A stretch of DNA of 64,000 bases. It comes from Streptomyces griseoruber. GTDB taxonomy: Bacteria > Actinomycetota > Actinomycetes > Streptomycetales > Streptomycetaceae. The translations under genes and the position numbers were made by a program. The DNA lies in the NCBI RefSeq assembly GCF_001514205.1, contig NZ_KQ948767.1, positions 175,837 to 239,836 of the forward strand, given 5' to 3'. The notes below the pieces were generated by a model that worked only from the letters and a program-made list of their open reading frames with translations, made no database searches and had not been told where the DNA came from. Below, one piece after another: positions 1-8,135 of the stretch. How positions within the stretch are numbered: position 1 is the first letter of the stretch; the number at the start of each line of letters is the position of its first letter.

Positions 1-6
1 CCTTGA

Positions 7-24
7 CTTGAACCGCGGTTCAAG
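7..24. promoter_or_regulatory. Perfect 18-bp palindrome upstream of MBL hydrolase
   Basis: CTTGAACCGCGGTTCAAG is a perfect palindrome ending 16 bp before the probable ATG of the hydrolase. A TTGACT at 3-8 overlaps its left edge and could be a -35 box, a geometry typical of MerR- or TetR-family operators. The regulator gene itself would lie left of the window. The short distance to the start codon suggests a very short or absent leader. The operator role is inferred. Confidence 0.6.
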
Positions 25-40
25 TAGCAGCCTAGCCATC

Positions 41-877
41 ATGAAGATCCATCATTTGAACTGCGGATCGGTGCGCACGATCGAGGCCACGTACGACGGC
101 CCGCGGAGCGCACCCGCCGTGAATCACTGTCTGCTGGTGGAGACCGGCGCCGACGGCCTGGTGCTGGTGGAGACCGGGCTGGGTCTGGGCGATGTCCGGG
201 ACCCGGACGGGGCGTTGGGTGCGGAGTGGGTGGAGATGGCCCGGCCCGTGCTCGACGAGGGGGAGACCGCTGTCCGCCAGGTCGCCCGGCTCGGGTATGC
301 GCCGTCCGACGTGCGCCACATCGTCCTGACCCACCTGGACGTGGACCACTGCGGCGGCCTCCCCGACTTCCCCGACGCCCGGGTCCATGTGCTCGCTGCG
401 GAACTGGACGCGGCGCTCGCCGAGGGGGCCGGCCCGCGCTACCGCCCGGCCCACTGGGCGCACGGTCCCGGCTGGGTCGCCTACGACCCCGAGCCGGGCG
501 AGCAGTGGTTCGGTTTCACCGCCGTTCCGCTGAAGGGACTGCCTGCGCAGATCAGGCTGGTCCCTCTCGGAGGCCACACCGAAGGCCATGCCGGAGTCGC
601 CGTACAGGGCGACGACCGGTGGCTCCTGCACTGCGGCGACGCCTACTACTACCACCGCGAGATCGAGGAGTCGAAGGAGACCCACCCGCTGCTGGACGTC
701 GTCCAACAGCGGTCACAGGTCCATCGCGACCTGCGGCTCGGGACGCAGGCCCGACTGCGGGAGCTGGTCCGCGACCACGGCGACGAGGTCGAGGTGTTCT
801 GCGCCCACGACCCGTGGGAGCTGGCCCGGTACGGCGAAGTTCGTCGGCACACCCGCGTACGCGACACACCTGCGTGA
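41..877 (+). CDS. Metallo-beta-lactamase-fold hydrolase
   Basis: Cytoplasmic MBL-fold enzyme of about 278 residues with no signal peptide, resembling the AHL-lactonase/glyoxalase-like group; the substrate cannot be deduced. The metal motif is THLDVDHCGG (H98, D100, D102, H103). The usual HxHxDH therefore has Asp in place of the second His. Further metal ligands fit GGHTEGHAG, LLHCGDAYY and the C-terminal FCAHDPWEL. I start at the ATG at 41 because it follows the palindromic operator; an in-frame start at 8 would lie inside that operator. A near-copy of the C-terminal 25 residues occurs as a fragment near 54.66 kb. The gene stands alone, followed by repeats. Confidence 0.88.
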   Translation: MKIHHLNCGSVRTIEATYDGPRSAPAVNHCLLVETGADGLVLVETGLGLGDVRDPDGALGAEWVEMARPVLDEGETAVRQVARLGYAPSDVRHIVLTHLDVDHCGGLPDFPDARVHVLAAELDAALAEGAGPRYRPAHWAHGPGWVAYDPEPGEQWFGFTAVPLKGLPAQIRLVPLGGHTEGHAGVAVQGDDRWLLHCGDAYYYHREIEESKETHPLLDVVQQRSQVHRDLRLGTQARLRELVRDHGDEVEVFCAHDPWELARYGEVRRHTRVRDTPA

Positions 878-980
878 ACGCCTCTGCGTCGAGCGGCAAC
901 TGATCACCGACGCGACGGACCGCGGACGGGAGCGGGAGACCGATCGCCACCAGCGCGTCGCCGGCCGCGTCACCAGCCTC

Positions 981-1052
981 CTCGACGACCTCGACCACCT
1001 CGACGACCTCGACCACCTCGACGACCTGGGCGACCTGGGCGACCTGGGCGAA
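981..1052. repeat. Short tandem repeats (18-bp then 9-bp units)
   Basis: Two copies of the 18-bp unit CTCGACGACCTCGACCAC are followed by a partial third and then by three copies of the 9-bp unit CTGGGCGAC. In one forward frame this reads as a Leu-Asp-Asp/Leu-Gly-Asp repeat, and in reverse as Val-Val-Glu repeats. Neither frame belongs to a gene I can support. It lies between the MBL hydrolase and the DUF6000 gene. Confidence 0.85.
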
Positions 1053-1133
1053 CCATACGACGAGCCGGCCGGCCGACCAGTGCGACTGAGATAAACACTG
1101 GTCGAACGGCTTCGCCCAGGACAGGATGCGGCC

Positions 1134-1760
1134 ATGCGTCACACGCACGAGGACCCCGAGCTGCTCGCACTTGTCCACCGCTACGTCACGCCCGACAGGC
1201 GCTACCTCAAACTCGGCGGCCCTCTCATGCGCATGACCGAACCTGAACGTGCCAAGTTCACACGGGAGCTCGGCGAGGCCGCCGACGACATCACGGCCCG
1301 CGAGCTGACCGTCCTGCTCGAAGGCGGGTGGCGCGAACGCAAGACCGCAGCCTGGCTCATCGCCGTCGCCCGCAGAACCGAGTTCCGCGAACGTCTCGGC
1401 GACATGCTGCTTGCCAGCGAGGTCTGCTTCGCAGGCTCGGCCTACTGCGTCACCTTCGCCGCGTTCGCGACTCCCGCCGACGTGGACCTGCTGGCTGCCT
1501 ACCTCGATCGCTACCTGCGCCGCCCCGACCTCTACTACGACCAGCCGGCCGCCATGGGCGCGCTCCTCCACCTCGACGCCAAGCTCCGTGCCGATCAAGC
1601 AGCCCGCTTCCTGACCGCGGACGGCCTCTGGCATCAGTGGATCGACGGACCGCCCCGCAAGGAGCACCACGGCACGCCGGACGGCTATCGCGAGAGCATC
1701 AGCCGGCTCTGCGTCTTCGCCGATGAGAGCGCCGAGCACCGCACGGCAAGGAACCGATGA
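1134..1760 (+). CDS. DUF6000 family protein
   Basis: Protein of 208 residues resembling the uncharacterised DUF6000 family of Streptomyces. The diagnostic stretch is residues 62-110 (LTVLLEGGWRERKTAAWLIA, then SEVCFAGSAYCVTFAAFA). It is predominantly helical, with no signal peptide or membrane segment, so it is probably cytoplasmic. The start is the first ATG of the frame. The preceding bases are not a strong Shine-Dalgarno, so initiation may be weak or leaderless. No enzymatic motif is visible and the function is unknown. It is monocistronic. Confidence 0.78.
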   Translation: MRHTHEDPELLALVHRYVTPDRRYLKLGGPLMRMTEPERAKFTRELGEAADDITARELTVLLEGGWRERKTAAWLIAVARRTEFRERLGDMLLASEVCFAGSAYCVTFAAFATPADVDLLAAYLDRYLRRPDLYYDQPAAMGALLHLDAKLRADQAARFLTADGLWHQWIDGPPRKEHHGTPDGYRESISRLCVFADESAEHRTARNR

Positions 1761-2287
1761 CATCCAGACCAGCCAAGTGTTCGATGAGTAAGTCGGCGAA
1801 CTGCGCGGCCGTGGCTTCTTGGGAGACATCCCATGCGTGCGCCGCTGCTCCCGCCTCTTCGAACCGGGTGCACCGTTGCCAGCGGAAGAACCCGCCCGCG
1901 TCTCCGCCCCCCGAGCGGTGGCCCGCCCCCAACCCCCGCGCGTCGTCCGCTGGATCATTCCAACACCGGATCCCACCGGGCGGCACGGCCACAGATCACA
2001 CACAGTGGGGGCTCGACCGGACGTCGCAGGGCAATATCACAAGTTAGCCCCTTTCGCGCCAATTTTCGAATATGTCAGGCCTGTTCAACCCCTTTCGGGT
2101 GACCGGTTACAACCCCCCGCGACTCTATGAAGTAAGTCCCGTTTAAGTGAGCGTGTGTCACTCGGCTAGGTGAGTATTGGAACCAGAACGCCAAAGAGGC
2201 AGCGAAAAACCTGAGAATAGGGCCGACGCGACGGGCGCCGACCCAAGACGTCAGGCGTGACGACAGGAGGGTTGAAGATCGTATGAG
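1761..2287. other. Intergenic stretch without a supported gene
   Basis: This region is noticeably less GC-rich from about 2030 onward than the surrounding genes. Short forward frames exist, one with an AGGAGG-like sequence before an ATG at 2283, but their translations look like random Arg/Thr/Ser-rich sequence. I see no RNA gene or terminator with a T-tract. Confidence 0.5.
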
Positions 2288-2587
2288 CTACCGTCGGCGA
2301 ACCCTACGGGCAACCCACCTGAGCGCCTCCCCTGTCAATGCCACAGTCCCTGAGGCGGCTGCCGACAACAGCACCTGCTTCATTTCGATGTCACCGGTCG
2401 TAAGGGCCGAGATGGTGGTCTCCCTCACCGATACCTTGATGACAGTCACGCCGACCTTGCGGACTACTTCCGCGACGTGTCGAAGGGCAACACCGCCTCG
2501 CTGCTCAGCGGGGGTGCGGTCGGAGCCAACCGAGTTGCGGTCCGGCCTCATGGGCTGACCGCTTTGGGTGCTCGTCATAGCATCCAA
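2288..2587 (-). CDS. Possible small hypothetical protein
   Basis: A 99-residue frame ending in a plausible amphipathic, Arg-rich C-terminus (IEMKQVLLSAAASGTVALTG, then WVARRVRRR). Third-position GC is moderately high, supporting coding more than the overlapping forward frames do. No convincing ribosome binding site precedes the ATG and I recognise no family. It could be a real small protein, a fragment or a chance frame in a less GC-rich intergenic region. Confidence 0.3.
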   Translation of the reverse strand: MDAMTSTQSGQPMRPDRNSVGSDRTPAEQRGGVALRHVAEVVRKVGVTVIKVSVRETTISALTTGDIEMKQVLLSAAASGTVALTGEALRWVARRVRRR

Positions 2588-2765
2588 TCTGAAAAGGCGA
2601 GCGGCGCCGGGTGTCTTTGGCGGATAGCGCGGCGCCGCAAGCCGTTCTGCTGCTGTTATTAACTCTCAACATCCTCATTCCTTGATCGTCACGCCCTTGG
2701 GTGTGGATTTGCGCTTAAGGGTTACATCAACCTGCTTGAAAATGCTTTGAGTTGGCGAATATCCC

Positions 2766-3044
2766 TCAGGTGTACGATTCCGCATGCCGTGCCGGGCACC
2801 CTTGGAGAATTACACCAGCAGAGTCAAAGGAATCGACGAAAAGTCGACGGCCCGCACTGTTCGGTGCGGGCCGTCCAAGCGCGCTCAACGGAACGGTCGG
2901 CAACGTCGTCAGGCCGGTGCGGGTGACCTCGGTGACCTTCCTCCGAGGGAAACGAACCTCGACCAGCTCGTCGGAGCCTCCCGGGAAGTGCGCCGTCCAG
3001 ATGCCGCACACGACCATGGTGCCGTCAACCCGACTGCCTTCCAC
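2766..3044 (-). CDS. Possible gene fragment, hypothetical
   Basis: The minus-strand frame has a protein-like stretch, HFPGGSDELVEVRFPRRK, near its N-terminus. A better start is the internal ATG at 3017, preceded by GGAAGG. The frame runs straight through a strong hairpin at 2846-2875 that looks like a terminator. The genuine C-terminus is therefore probably lost and this may be a remnant. It is divergent from the DUF4132-like gene. No family is recognised. Confidence 0.28.
   Translation of the reverse strand: MEGSRVDGTMVVCGIWTAHFPGGSDELVEVRFPRRKVTEVTRTGLTTLPTVPLSALGRPAPNSAGRRLFVDSFDSAGVILQGCPARHAESYT
2846..2875. terminator. Strong hairpin, probable intrinsic terminator
   Basis: GACGGCCCGCAC, a 6-nt loop, and GTGCGGGCCGTC form a perfect 12-bp GC-rich stem. 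There is no long T-tract on either side, which is usual for Streptomyces terminators. It could end transcription from either direction. Confidence 0.65.
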
Positions 3045-3101
3045 CGCAATCGGTCACGGGGAGGGGCCAGTCGGGATACCTTCGGTGTGGGGGTGGGGCG
3101 G

Positions 3102-4892
3102 ATGTGGCCGTGGTGGGCGGGTGGAGGATCGTTTCCCTATCGGAGGCGACGGGGTGCGGTGGTGCCACCGTTGCCCCCGGCCCTGCGCAGAGCCGCGGCT
3201 CGGGCCCGTCGGCGCGACTTCGGGATTGTCCCGTCGCTCGACTCGGGCGTTCCGCTCGGTGTCTTCCTGAAGGCCCCCCAGGACCCCGTCCACTGGAGCC
3301 ACAGCCACCGTTTCGTCGCCGCTCTCGAACCCGGTGACCGCCGGCGGCTGGGCCTGGCGCTGCTGAGCGATCCCCACGGCACGAAGGACATCTGTCTGGA
3401 GGCGGCGCTGACCCAGCACACCTGCGGGTGGTCCCCCGAGGAGACCGAAGGGCTGCTGGAACTCTCCCTCCTGGACTCGGATCACAGTCATCGCCGGGTG
3501 TGCCGGGCACTGGGGCTGCCCCTCGCCGCCGTACGAGAACAGGAACCGTCCGAGCGGGCCCGCTACCAGCCCCAGATACGCCGGATCATGCTCGGCGCGC
3601 TGGTCCACCACGCCTTCTCCCGTCACTGCGAGTGGCATCTCACCGATTGCACGGCCGCGGAACTGCTGGGTCTGCCGCAGGACCGCCAGGCCCTGGACCG
3701 CCTGCGCCAGATCGTGCGGAAGTGGTACGCCCGGAGCAACCGGATCCTGGTCGCCCTGGGACCGCGGGTCTTCGAACCCGGTGTGACACACCTGCTCGCG
3801 ACACTCGCCTCCATCGACAACTTCCATCCGGCCCCGTCCTGGCTCAGCCGCGTAAGGAAACGGCTGGAAACGCTCCCGGCAGCCCCGGATGTCCTGCGCA
3901 CCCTGCTCAGCTTCGACGACGGTGGTTCGGGGTACGACGCCATGCTCCCGGAATGCGGCCCCGCCTATGCCGTCCTGGAGGACACACTCGCGGCAGGAGC
4001 CGCCTGGGCGGCCTGCCTCACCGGTGACCCCGCCCTGATCTCGCTGGTGGGCGAACGGGTTCTGCGCCGCGCCCGAGCCCGGACCCGGCCAGGTCTGTCG
4101 GCCGGGGACACCCTGTCGGTGCGTGCGGCCGTCACCGCCCTCAACGCCGCGGCCGGGCTGCCTGCCCTGGGACGGCCCCGCGCGGCACTCACGGGACTGC
4201 CGACGGGCGTCGCCGACGCGGCACGGGCCGCGCTCGACACGATCGCCGACGCGTACCTGCCCGAGCCGGAGGGATCCGACGAGGTCGCCCGCGTGGTGTC
4301 CTTCGAGGACTACACGGCATCACTGACCGTGCGACCCCACGGCTCCGTGGTGGTGGACGTGCGCGACTCCGCAGGGCGGCCCGTGACGCCGTACACGATG
4401 CGCCGGCTCAACTGGCTCTTCGTCCCGGAACTGACAGCCCTGCGCCACAGGCTGCCGCGTCTCGTGGCCCGGGCCGACCATGAGCGCGGTGTCCTCGAGG
4501 AACTCCTTGTGGACAGCACGGGGCTGGCCGGCGCACGGTTCCGCTCCCGGTGGCTCGAGCACGCGGTCGCGGGCCCGCTCGTGCGGGCCCTGATCTGGGA
4601 GGCGGACACCACTGACGGCACCCGCACCGGTCTTCCTGTCGGCGGTCCCGACGGCCGCGTGCTGCTGCGCGACACCCACCGCGAGACCCACGAGATCGCG
4701 GACACCGACACCCTGCGGCTGTGGAACCCCGCCCGCGCCGACCAGGCGCAGATCTCGGCCTGGCGGACGGTGCTGGAACGCGAGGGCGTCCGCCAGCCCG
4801 TACGCCAACTGCCGGTGGCGGCAGTGAGGGTGGGGGAGGGATCGGCGAAGGCGCGGGACGCGGCCGGGACGGAGGACGCCGGACCACGGTGA
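3102..4892 (+). CDS. DUF4132-like protein, C-terminally shortened
   Basis: About 596 residues from the ATG at 3102, which follows a GGGTGGGG stretch; in-frame GTGs at 3087 and 3093 are alternatives. The frame is open further upstream, but it crosses the 2846-2875 hairpin there. The N-terminal half is helical. From about residue 410 the sequence resembles the DUF4132 region of MolR-type proteins (YTMRRLNWLFVPELTALRHR, then a conserved LxRxLIWE-like segment and an LWNPA...WR motif). Family members usually continue some 200 or more residues past the point where this one ends in an Ala/Gly/Glu-rich tail. That suggests loss of the C-terminus by deletion. Cytoplasmic, function unknown. Confidence 0.7.
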   Translation: MWPWWAGGGSFPYRRRRGAVVPPLPPALRRAAARARRRDFGIVPSLDSGVPLGVFLKAPQDPVHWSHSHRFVAALEPGDRRRLGLALLSDPHGTKDICLEAALTQHTCGWSPEETEGLLELSLLDSDHSHRRVCRALGLPLAAVREQEPSERARYQPQIRRIMLGALVHHAFSRHCEWHLTDCTAAELLGLPQDRQALDRLRQIVRKWYARSNRILVALGPRVFEPGVTHLLATLASIDNFHPAPSWLSRVRKRLETLPAAPDVLRTLLSFDDGGSGYDAMLPECGPAYAVLEDTLAAGAAWAACLTGDPALISLVGERVLRRARARTRPGLSAGDTLSVRAAVTALNAAAGLPALGRPRAALTGLPTGVADAARAALDTIADAYLPEPEGSDEVARVVSFEDYTASLTVRPHGSVVVDVRDSAGRPVTPYTMRRLNWLFVPELTALRHRLPRLVARADHERGVLEELLVDSTGLAGARFRSRWLEHAVAGPLVRALIWEADTTDGTRTGLPVGGPDGRVLLRDTHRETHEIADTDTLRLWNPARADQAQISAWRTVLEREGVRQPVRQLPVAAVRVGEGSAKARDAAGTEDAGPR

Positions 4893-4997
4893 GGTGCGGC
4901 AGGTATCGTGCTGTACGTCGGTGATCCGCACGGGTGGCGGCGCCGGCGGGACGGGCGCGTTGTCGATGCCCGGGCCGCGCTTGGATTCCCCTGTGAC

Positions 4998-5032
4998 GCG
5001 GAGTCACGTCGACGCGTCGAGCGTGACTCCGC
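4998..5032. promoter_or_regulatory. 11-bp inverted repeat around a palindromic core
   Basis: GCGGAGTCACG and CGTGACTCCGC are perfect 11-bp arms separated by 13 nt, and the spacer contains TCGACGCGTCGA, itself palindromic. There is no T-tract. It sits between the shortened DUF4132-like gene and the IS481 scar, so it could be an orphaned operator or a terminator. Confidence 0.5.
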
Positions 5033-5109
5033 ATGAGGCGGCCACGGCCTGCATGCCCCCAGGCTCAACCGCAGTGACCCCGCGGCCGGACCGAACGTCA
5101 CCGCACGTC

Positions 5110-5440
5110 CGATCGCCACGATCACCGGCCCGGCGAAGGACTTGCGGTAGGGCAGGCGTTGTCGGTCAGGACCCGCTCGATGCGGTCGATGCCGCAGGTG
5201 GTGCAGAAGGCCGCGGCCCGGCGCGGGAAGGCGGCGCAGGTGGCGGCCTTCTCGTCGCCGTGGATCTCGCTGCAGGCCAGTCGGCCCAGCACCTTGTGGC
5301 CGCCGCCGTCGGGGATCCGGCCGAGTTTCTTCACGTCGACGTGGAGGAGTTCGCCGGGCCGGTCGCGTTCGTGGCGGACCAGGATGCGGTGCACGGTGGA
5401 GCGGGCAGGCCCAGCACGGGGCCGATGCGGGCCGGGCCGA
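5110..5440 (-). pseudogene. IS481-family transposase remnant
   Basis: The minus strand reads MHRILVRHERDRPGELLHVD followed by VKKLGRIPDGGG. This is the diagnostic junction of IS481-family transposases, whose first catalytic Asp lies in the HVDxKKLGRIPDGGG motif. The segment preceding HERDRPGEL is shortened, and the C-terminal part ends around RVLTDNAC, the region of the second catalytic Asp. Both ends are missing, so it is inactive. A related, differently deleted copy is at 20.99-21.42 kb. Confidence 0.8.
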
Positions 5441-5474
5441 GTCGAACCGCGAGTCAGGGGAAGCCCGTGGCAGC

Positions 5475-5505
5475 GTGCCCTGTGCCCTGTGCCCTGTGCC
5501 CTGTG
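5475..5505. repeat. 7-bp tandem repeat (GTGCCCT, about 4.4 copies)
   Basis: Four perfect copies of GTGCCCT plus GTG lie between the IS481 scar and the helicase gene, some 100 bp upstream of its ribosome binding site. Probably a slippage-prone simple repeat; no coding role is seen. Confidence 0.85.
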
Positions 5506-5620
5506 CTAGCGTTGAGCTTTTGCAGCGTCGCTGCGTCGGTGCCCGGTTCGGTGTCCCTGACCGGTGGCCGCGTCCCCGCCGCGCCTTCCTCGGTACGGTC
5601 CCTTCGGAGGAAGGCTTTCC

Positions 5621-7042
5621 GTGAGCGAATCAGTACATGCCGACGCCCGGCAGCAGGACCCTGTGTCCGAGGCGCCGGGCGCCGCTCCGGCGCCGCATAC
5701 GGCGGCGTCCTTCGCGGAGCTGGGCCTGCCGGCCGTGATCCTGCGGGCGCTCGACGAGCGTGGTGTGACGGTGCCCTTCCCCATCCAGGCGGCGGCACTG
5801 CCGAACGCGCTCGCGGGACGGGACGTCCTGGGCCGGGGCCGCACCGGATCCGGCAAGACGCTCGCCTTCGGCCTGGGGATGCTCGCCCGGACGGCCGGGC
5901 GGCGCGCGCAGCCCAAGGAGCCGCTGGCGCTCGTTCTGGTGCCCACCAGGGAGCTGGCGCAGCAGGTCGGTGAGGCGCTCACCCCGTACGCCGAGGCGCT
6001 GCGGCTGCGGCTCGCCACCGTGGTGGGCGGGGTGTCCATCGGACGGCAGGCCGCCGTGCTGCGGGACGGCGCCGAGATCGTCATCGCCACGCCCGGTCGG
6101 CTGCACGACCTCGTCGGACGAAAGGGCTGCCGGTTGGGACGGGTGCGCATCACGGTCCTGGACGAGGCCGACCAGATGTGTGACATGGGGTTCCTGCCGC
6201 AGGTCACCGAGATCCTGGACCAGGTGCGTCCCGACGGGCAGCGCATGCTGTTCTCCGCCACCCTCGACCGCGATGTCGACCAGCTGGTGCAGGACTACCT
6301 CCGCGACCCGGCCGTCCATTCCGTGGATCCCTCCTCCAGCGTGATCTCCGCGATCCAGCACCATGTCTTCGTCGTGCACGGCCCCGACCGGTACGCCGTG
6401 ACCACGGAGATCGCCGCCCGGGACGGCCGCGTCCTGCTGTTCCTGGACACCAGGCACGGTGTCGATCAGCTCACGCGGCATCTGCGGGCCAGCGGTGTGG
6501 CCGCCGCCGCCCTGCACAGCGGGAAGCCCCAGCCGCAGCGCACCCGGACCCTGGCCCAGTTCAAGAACGGGCAGGTCACCGCGCTGGTAGCGACGAACGT
6601 CGCCGCACGAGGCCTGCACGTCGACGACCTCGACCTCGTGGTCAACGTCGACCCGGCCACCGACCCCAAGGACTATCTGCACCGTGCGGGCCGCACGGCC
6701 CGGGCCGGCCGCTCCGGCACCGTCGTGACACTCGTCCTCTCGGGACAGCGCCGCGAGACGAGCCAGGTCATGGCGGACGCCGATGTCGCCGCCAAGGTCA
6801 CCAAAGTGCGGTCCGGCGAGGCGGAGCTGAGCCGGATCACCGGTGCCAAAGCCCCCTCCGGAAAGCCTCTCGACGGCGGGCCGGCCGTACCGCGCCCCAA
6901 GAACCACAACGCCCCGTTCCGCGGTCTGGGCAGTACCAAGGACGCGAAGGGCGGCTCCGGTGGCAGGCCGTCCCGCAAGAGCAGCGAGGCCCGCAAGCTC
7001 GCGGAGGCCCGTGAGGCGGCCCGGGTGCGGCGCGGCGGCTGA
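5621..7042 (+). CDS. DEAD-box RNA helicase
   Basis: ATP-dependent RNA helicase of 473 residues acting on structured RNA. Motifs appear in the canonical order: Q-motif (PFPIQ), motif I GRTGSGKT (73-80), Ia PTRELAQQ, Ib ATPGRL, II DEAD in VLDEADQM, III SATLD, V ATNVAARGLHVDDLDLV and VI HRAGRTARAG. A basic, Lys/Ser-rich tail after the core probably binds RNA. I chose the GTG at 5621 because GGAGGAAGG lies just upstream; the open frame extends further but has no ribosome binding site. It resembles the RhlE/CsdA-type helicases of Streptomyces and stands alone. Confidence 0.95.
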   Translation: MSESVHADARQQDPVSEAPGAAPAPHTAASFAELGLPAVILRALDERGVTVPFPIQAAALPNALAGRDVLGRGRTGSGKTLAFGLGMLARTAGRRAQPKEPLALVLVPTRELAQQVGEALTPYAEALRLRLATVVGGVSIGRQAAVLRDGAEIVIATPGRLHDLVGRKGCRLGRVRITVLDEADQMCDMGFLPQVTEILDQVRPDGQRMLFSATLDRDVDQLVQDYLRDPAVHSVDPSSSVISAIQHHVFVVHGPDRYAVTTEIAARDGRVLLFLDTRHGVDQLTRHLRASGVAAAALHSGKPQPQRTRTLAQFKNGQVTALVATNVAARGLHVDDLDLVVNVDPATDPKDYLHRAGRTARAGRSGTVVTLVLSGQRRETSQVMADADVAAKVTKVRSGEAELSRITGAKAPSGKPLDGGPAVPRPKNHNAPFRGLGSTKDAKGGSGGRPSRKSSEARKLAEAREAARVRRGG

Positions 7043-7177
7043 GCCCGGCTTCCCGGACTGCCGGGCGGTGTCTTCGTCCACGCTGCTGGACGGCCGCGGG
7101 GGACCGGGGAGCGGCCGTGGTGCACCGGACGGCGTCAGCGTCACGTTCCGCTGACCGGACGCAGGGGGAGGCGTTCG

Positions 7178-7510
7178 GGCGATAGCGTCTCCGAGACCCT
7201 CGGCCGTCCCGGCAAGGTCCCGGTCCGGATCGTGTGGAAGCCGGTCCTCACCGACGCCGAGTCGATCCGGCGGATGTGCCAGGAGGCGAGCGCCTCCGAC
7301 GCCTGTGTCGGCGTGATCGTGTGGCCCAGCATCGACATGGACTGCATGAACCTCAACCAGGCCGCCCACGGCGACCGCGAGTTCGGACACATCGAGTCCC
7401 GCGTCGGCGTCGACCGCAAGATCGTCGCCGGGCACGCCACCGATCCGCGCGTCGTCCGGCGCATCGCGGCCTGGGCCCGCGCCGCCGTCGGCCGCCACAC
7501 CGCGCGCGGC
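7178..7510 (+). pseudogene. araA: L-arabinose isomerase remnant (internal deletion)
   Basis: Two segments of AraA are joined in frame. The first is the N-terminal part ending VRIVWKPVLTDAESIRRMC and then GVIVW. It is followed directly by SIDMDCMNLNQAAHGDREFG, a hallmark region of L-arabinose isomerases. The intervening 60-70 residues, with the usual HTFSPAKMW segment, are missing, as are the N-terminal start and the C-terminal two thirds. It cannot be functional. The debris that follows comes from sugar ABC permeases, so an arabinose locus seems to have been destroyed here. Confidence 0.8.
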
Positions 7511-7518
7511 CTGCGGGA

Positions 7519-7755
7519 TCAGTCCTTGACCGCGCCCGCGGTGACGCCCGCGGGTCCGGCGGGGTCTTGCGCGTGTCCTGCTGCGGGGTGAGGGACACGT
7601 TCAGCATCCAGTGCACCGGGAACAGCATGACGGCGGGTACTTGGTGCCCAGTCCGCCGCTGGTGCGGCCGCGTGCCGCGGTCTCGCCGGGGATGCCCGAC
7701 ATGAACGCGGTGAAGATCATGACGCCGAACGGCACGGCGATGGTGGAGTCGGCCC
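7519..7755 (-). pseudogene. Sugar ABC-transporter permease fragments
   Basis: The minus strand ends in GVTAGAVKD-stop, the typical C-terminus of carbohydrate ABC permeases (LTAGAVKG type). Upstream, out of frame, is IAVPFGVMIFTAFMSGIPGE, matching the part of the inner-membrane domain around the EAA loop. The pieces are out of register with an intervening gap, so the gene is broken. Confidence 0.6.
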
Positions 7756-7759
7756 GTTC

Positions 7760-7985
7760 TGCACGACCAGATGCCCTACCTCGGCACCAGTCTGCTCATC
7801 GGACTGGGCACGGTCGCCCTCACCCTCCTCCTCGCCGCCCCGGCCGGCTTCGCGCTGGCGAAGCTGCGCCCGCTCGGCGGCGGCGCGCTCGGCCTGTTCC
7901 TGCTGGTCGCGCAGATGATCCCCGGCATCGTCATGGCGATGGGTTTCTACGGCATCTTCCTCGACCTCCCCCACCGGCAGGACGG
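7760..7985 (+). pseudogene. ABC permease fragment, opposite strand
   Basis: The plus-strand frame reads MPYLGTSLLIGLGTVALTLL and then FALAKLRPLGG...MIPGIVMAMGFYGIFLDL. These are two or three transmembrane helices of a MalG-type sugar permease. The EAA loop and both ends are absent. It abuts the minus-strand permease debris head to head, which requires at least one inversion or independent fragment capture. The remainder up to the next gene is not recognisable. Confidence 0.6.
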
Positions 7986-8135
7986 GGCCGCGCTCCGCCG
8001 TGCCCGCTCGCACTCCGCACAGGGCTGTCACCCGTCACCGGGGTCCAAGACCCCGGGCAACCCGGCCGGCCGTTCCCCGAGCCGCCTGCGCACCGCACTC
8101 GGCAAGTCCCCGTCCCCTCCTCAGGAGAGCCGCTG

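Noticed and set aside
981..1052. CRISPR array
   Set aside because: The repeats are contiguous with no unique spacers and change unit length; this is a simple tandem repeat.
552..2003. Long minus-strand frame over the MBL and DUF6000 genes
   Set aside because: It runs antisense to two well-supported genes and its translation is Arg/Ala/Gly-rich with the tandem repeats read as VVE; it is a shadow of high GC.
6843..7154. Separate small gene at the 3' end of the helicase
   Set aside because: It overlaps the helicase tail in another frame and lacks a ribosome binding site.
5630..7498. 622-codon minus-strand frame opposite the DEAD helicase
   Set aside because: Antisense shadow: no domain, no start context, and the opposite strand has all helicase motifs.
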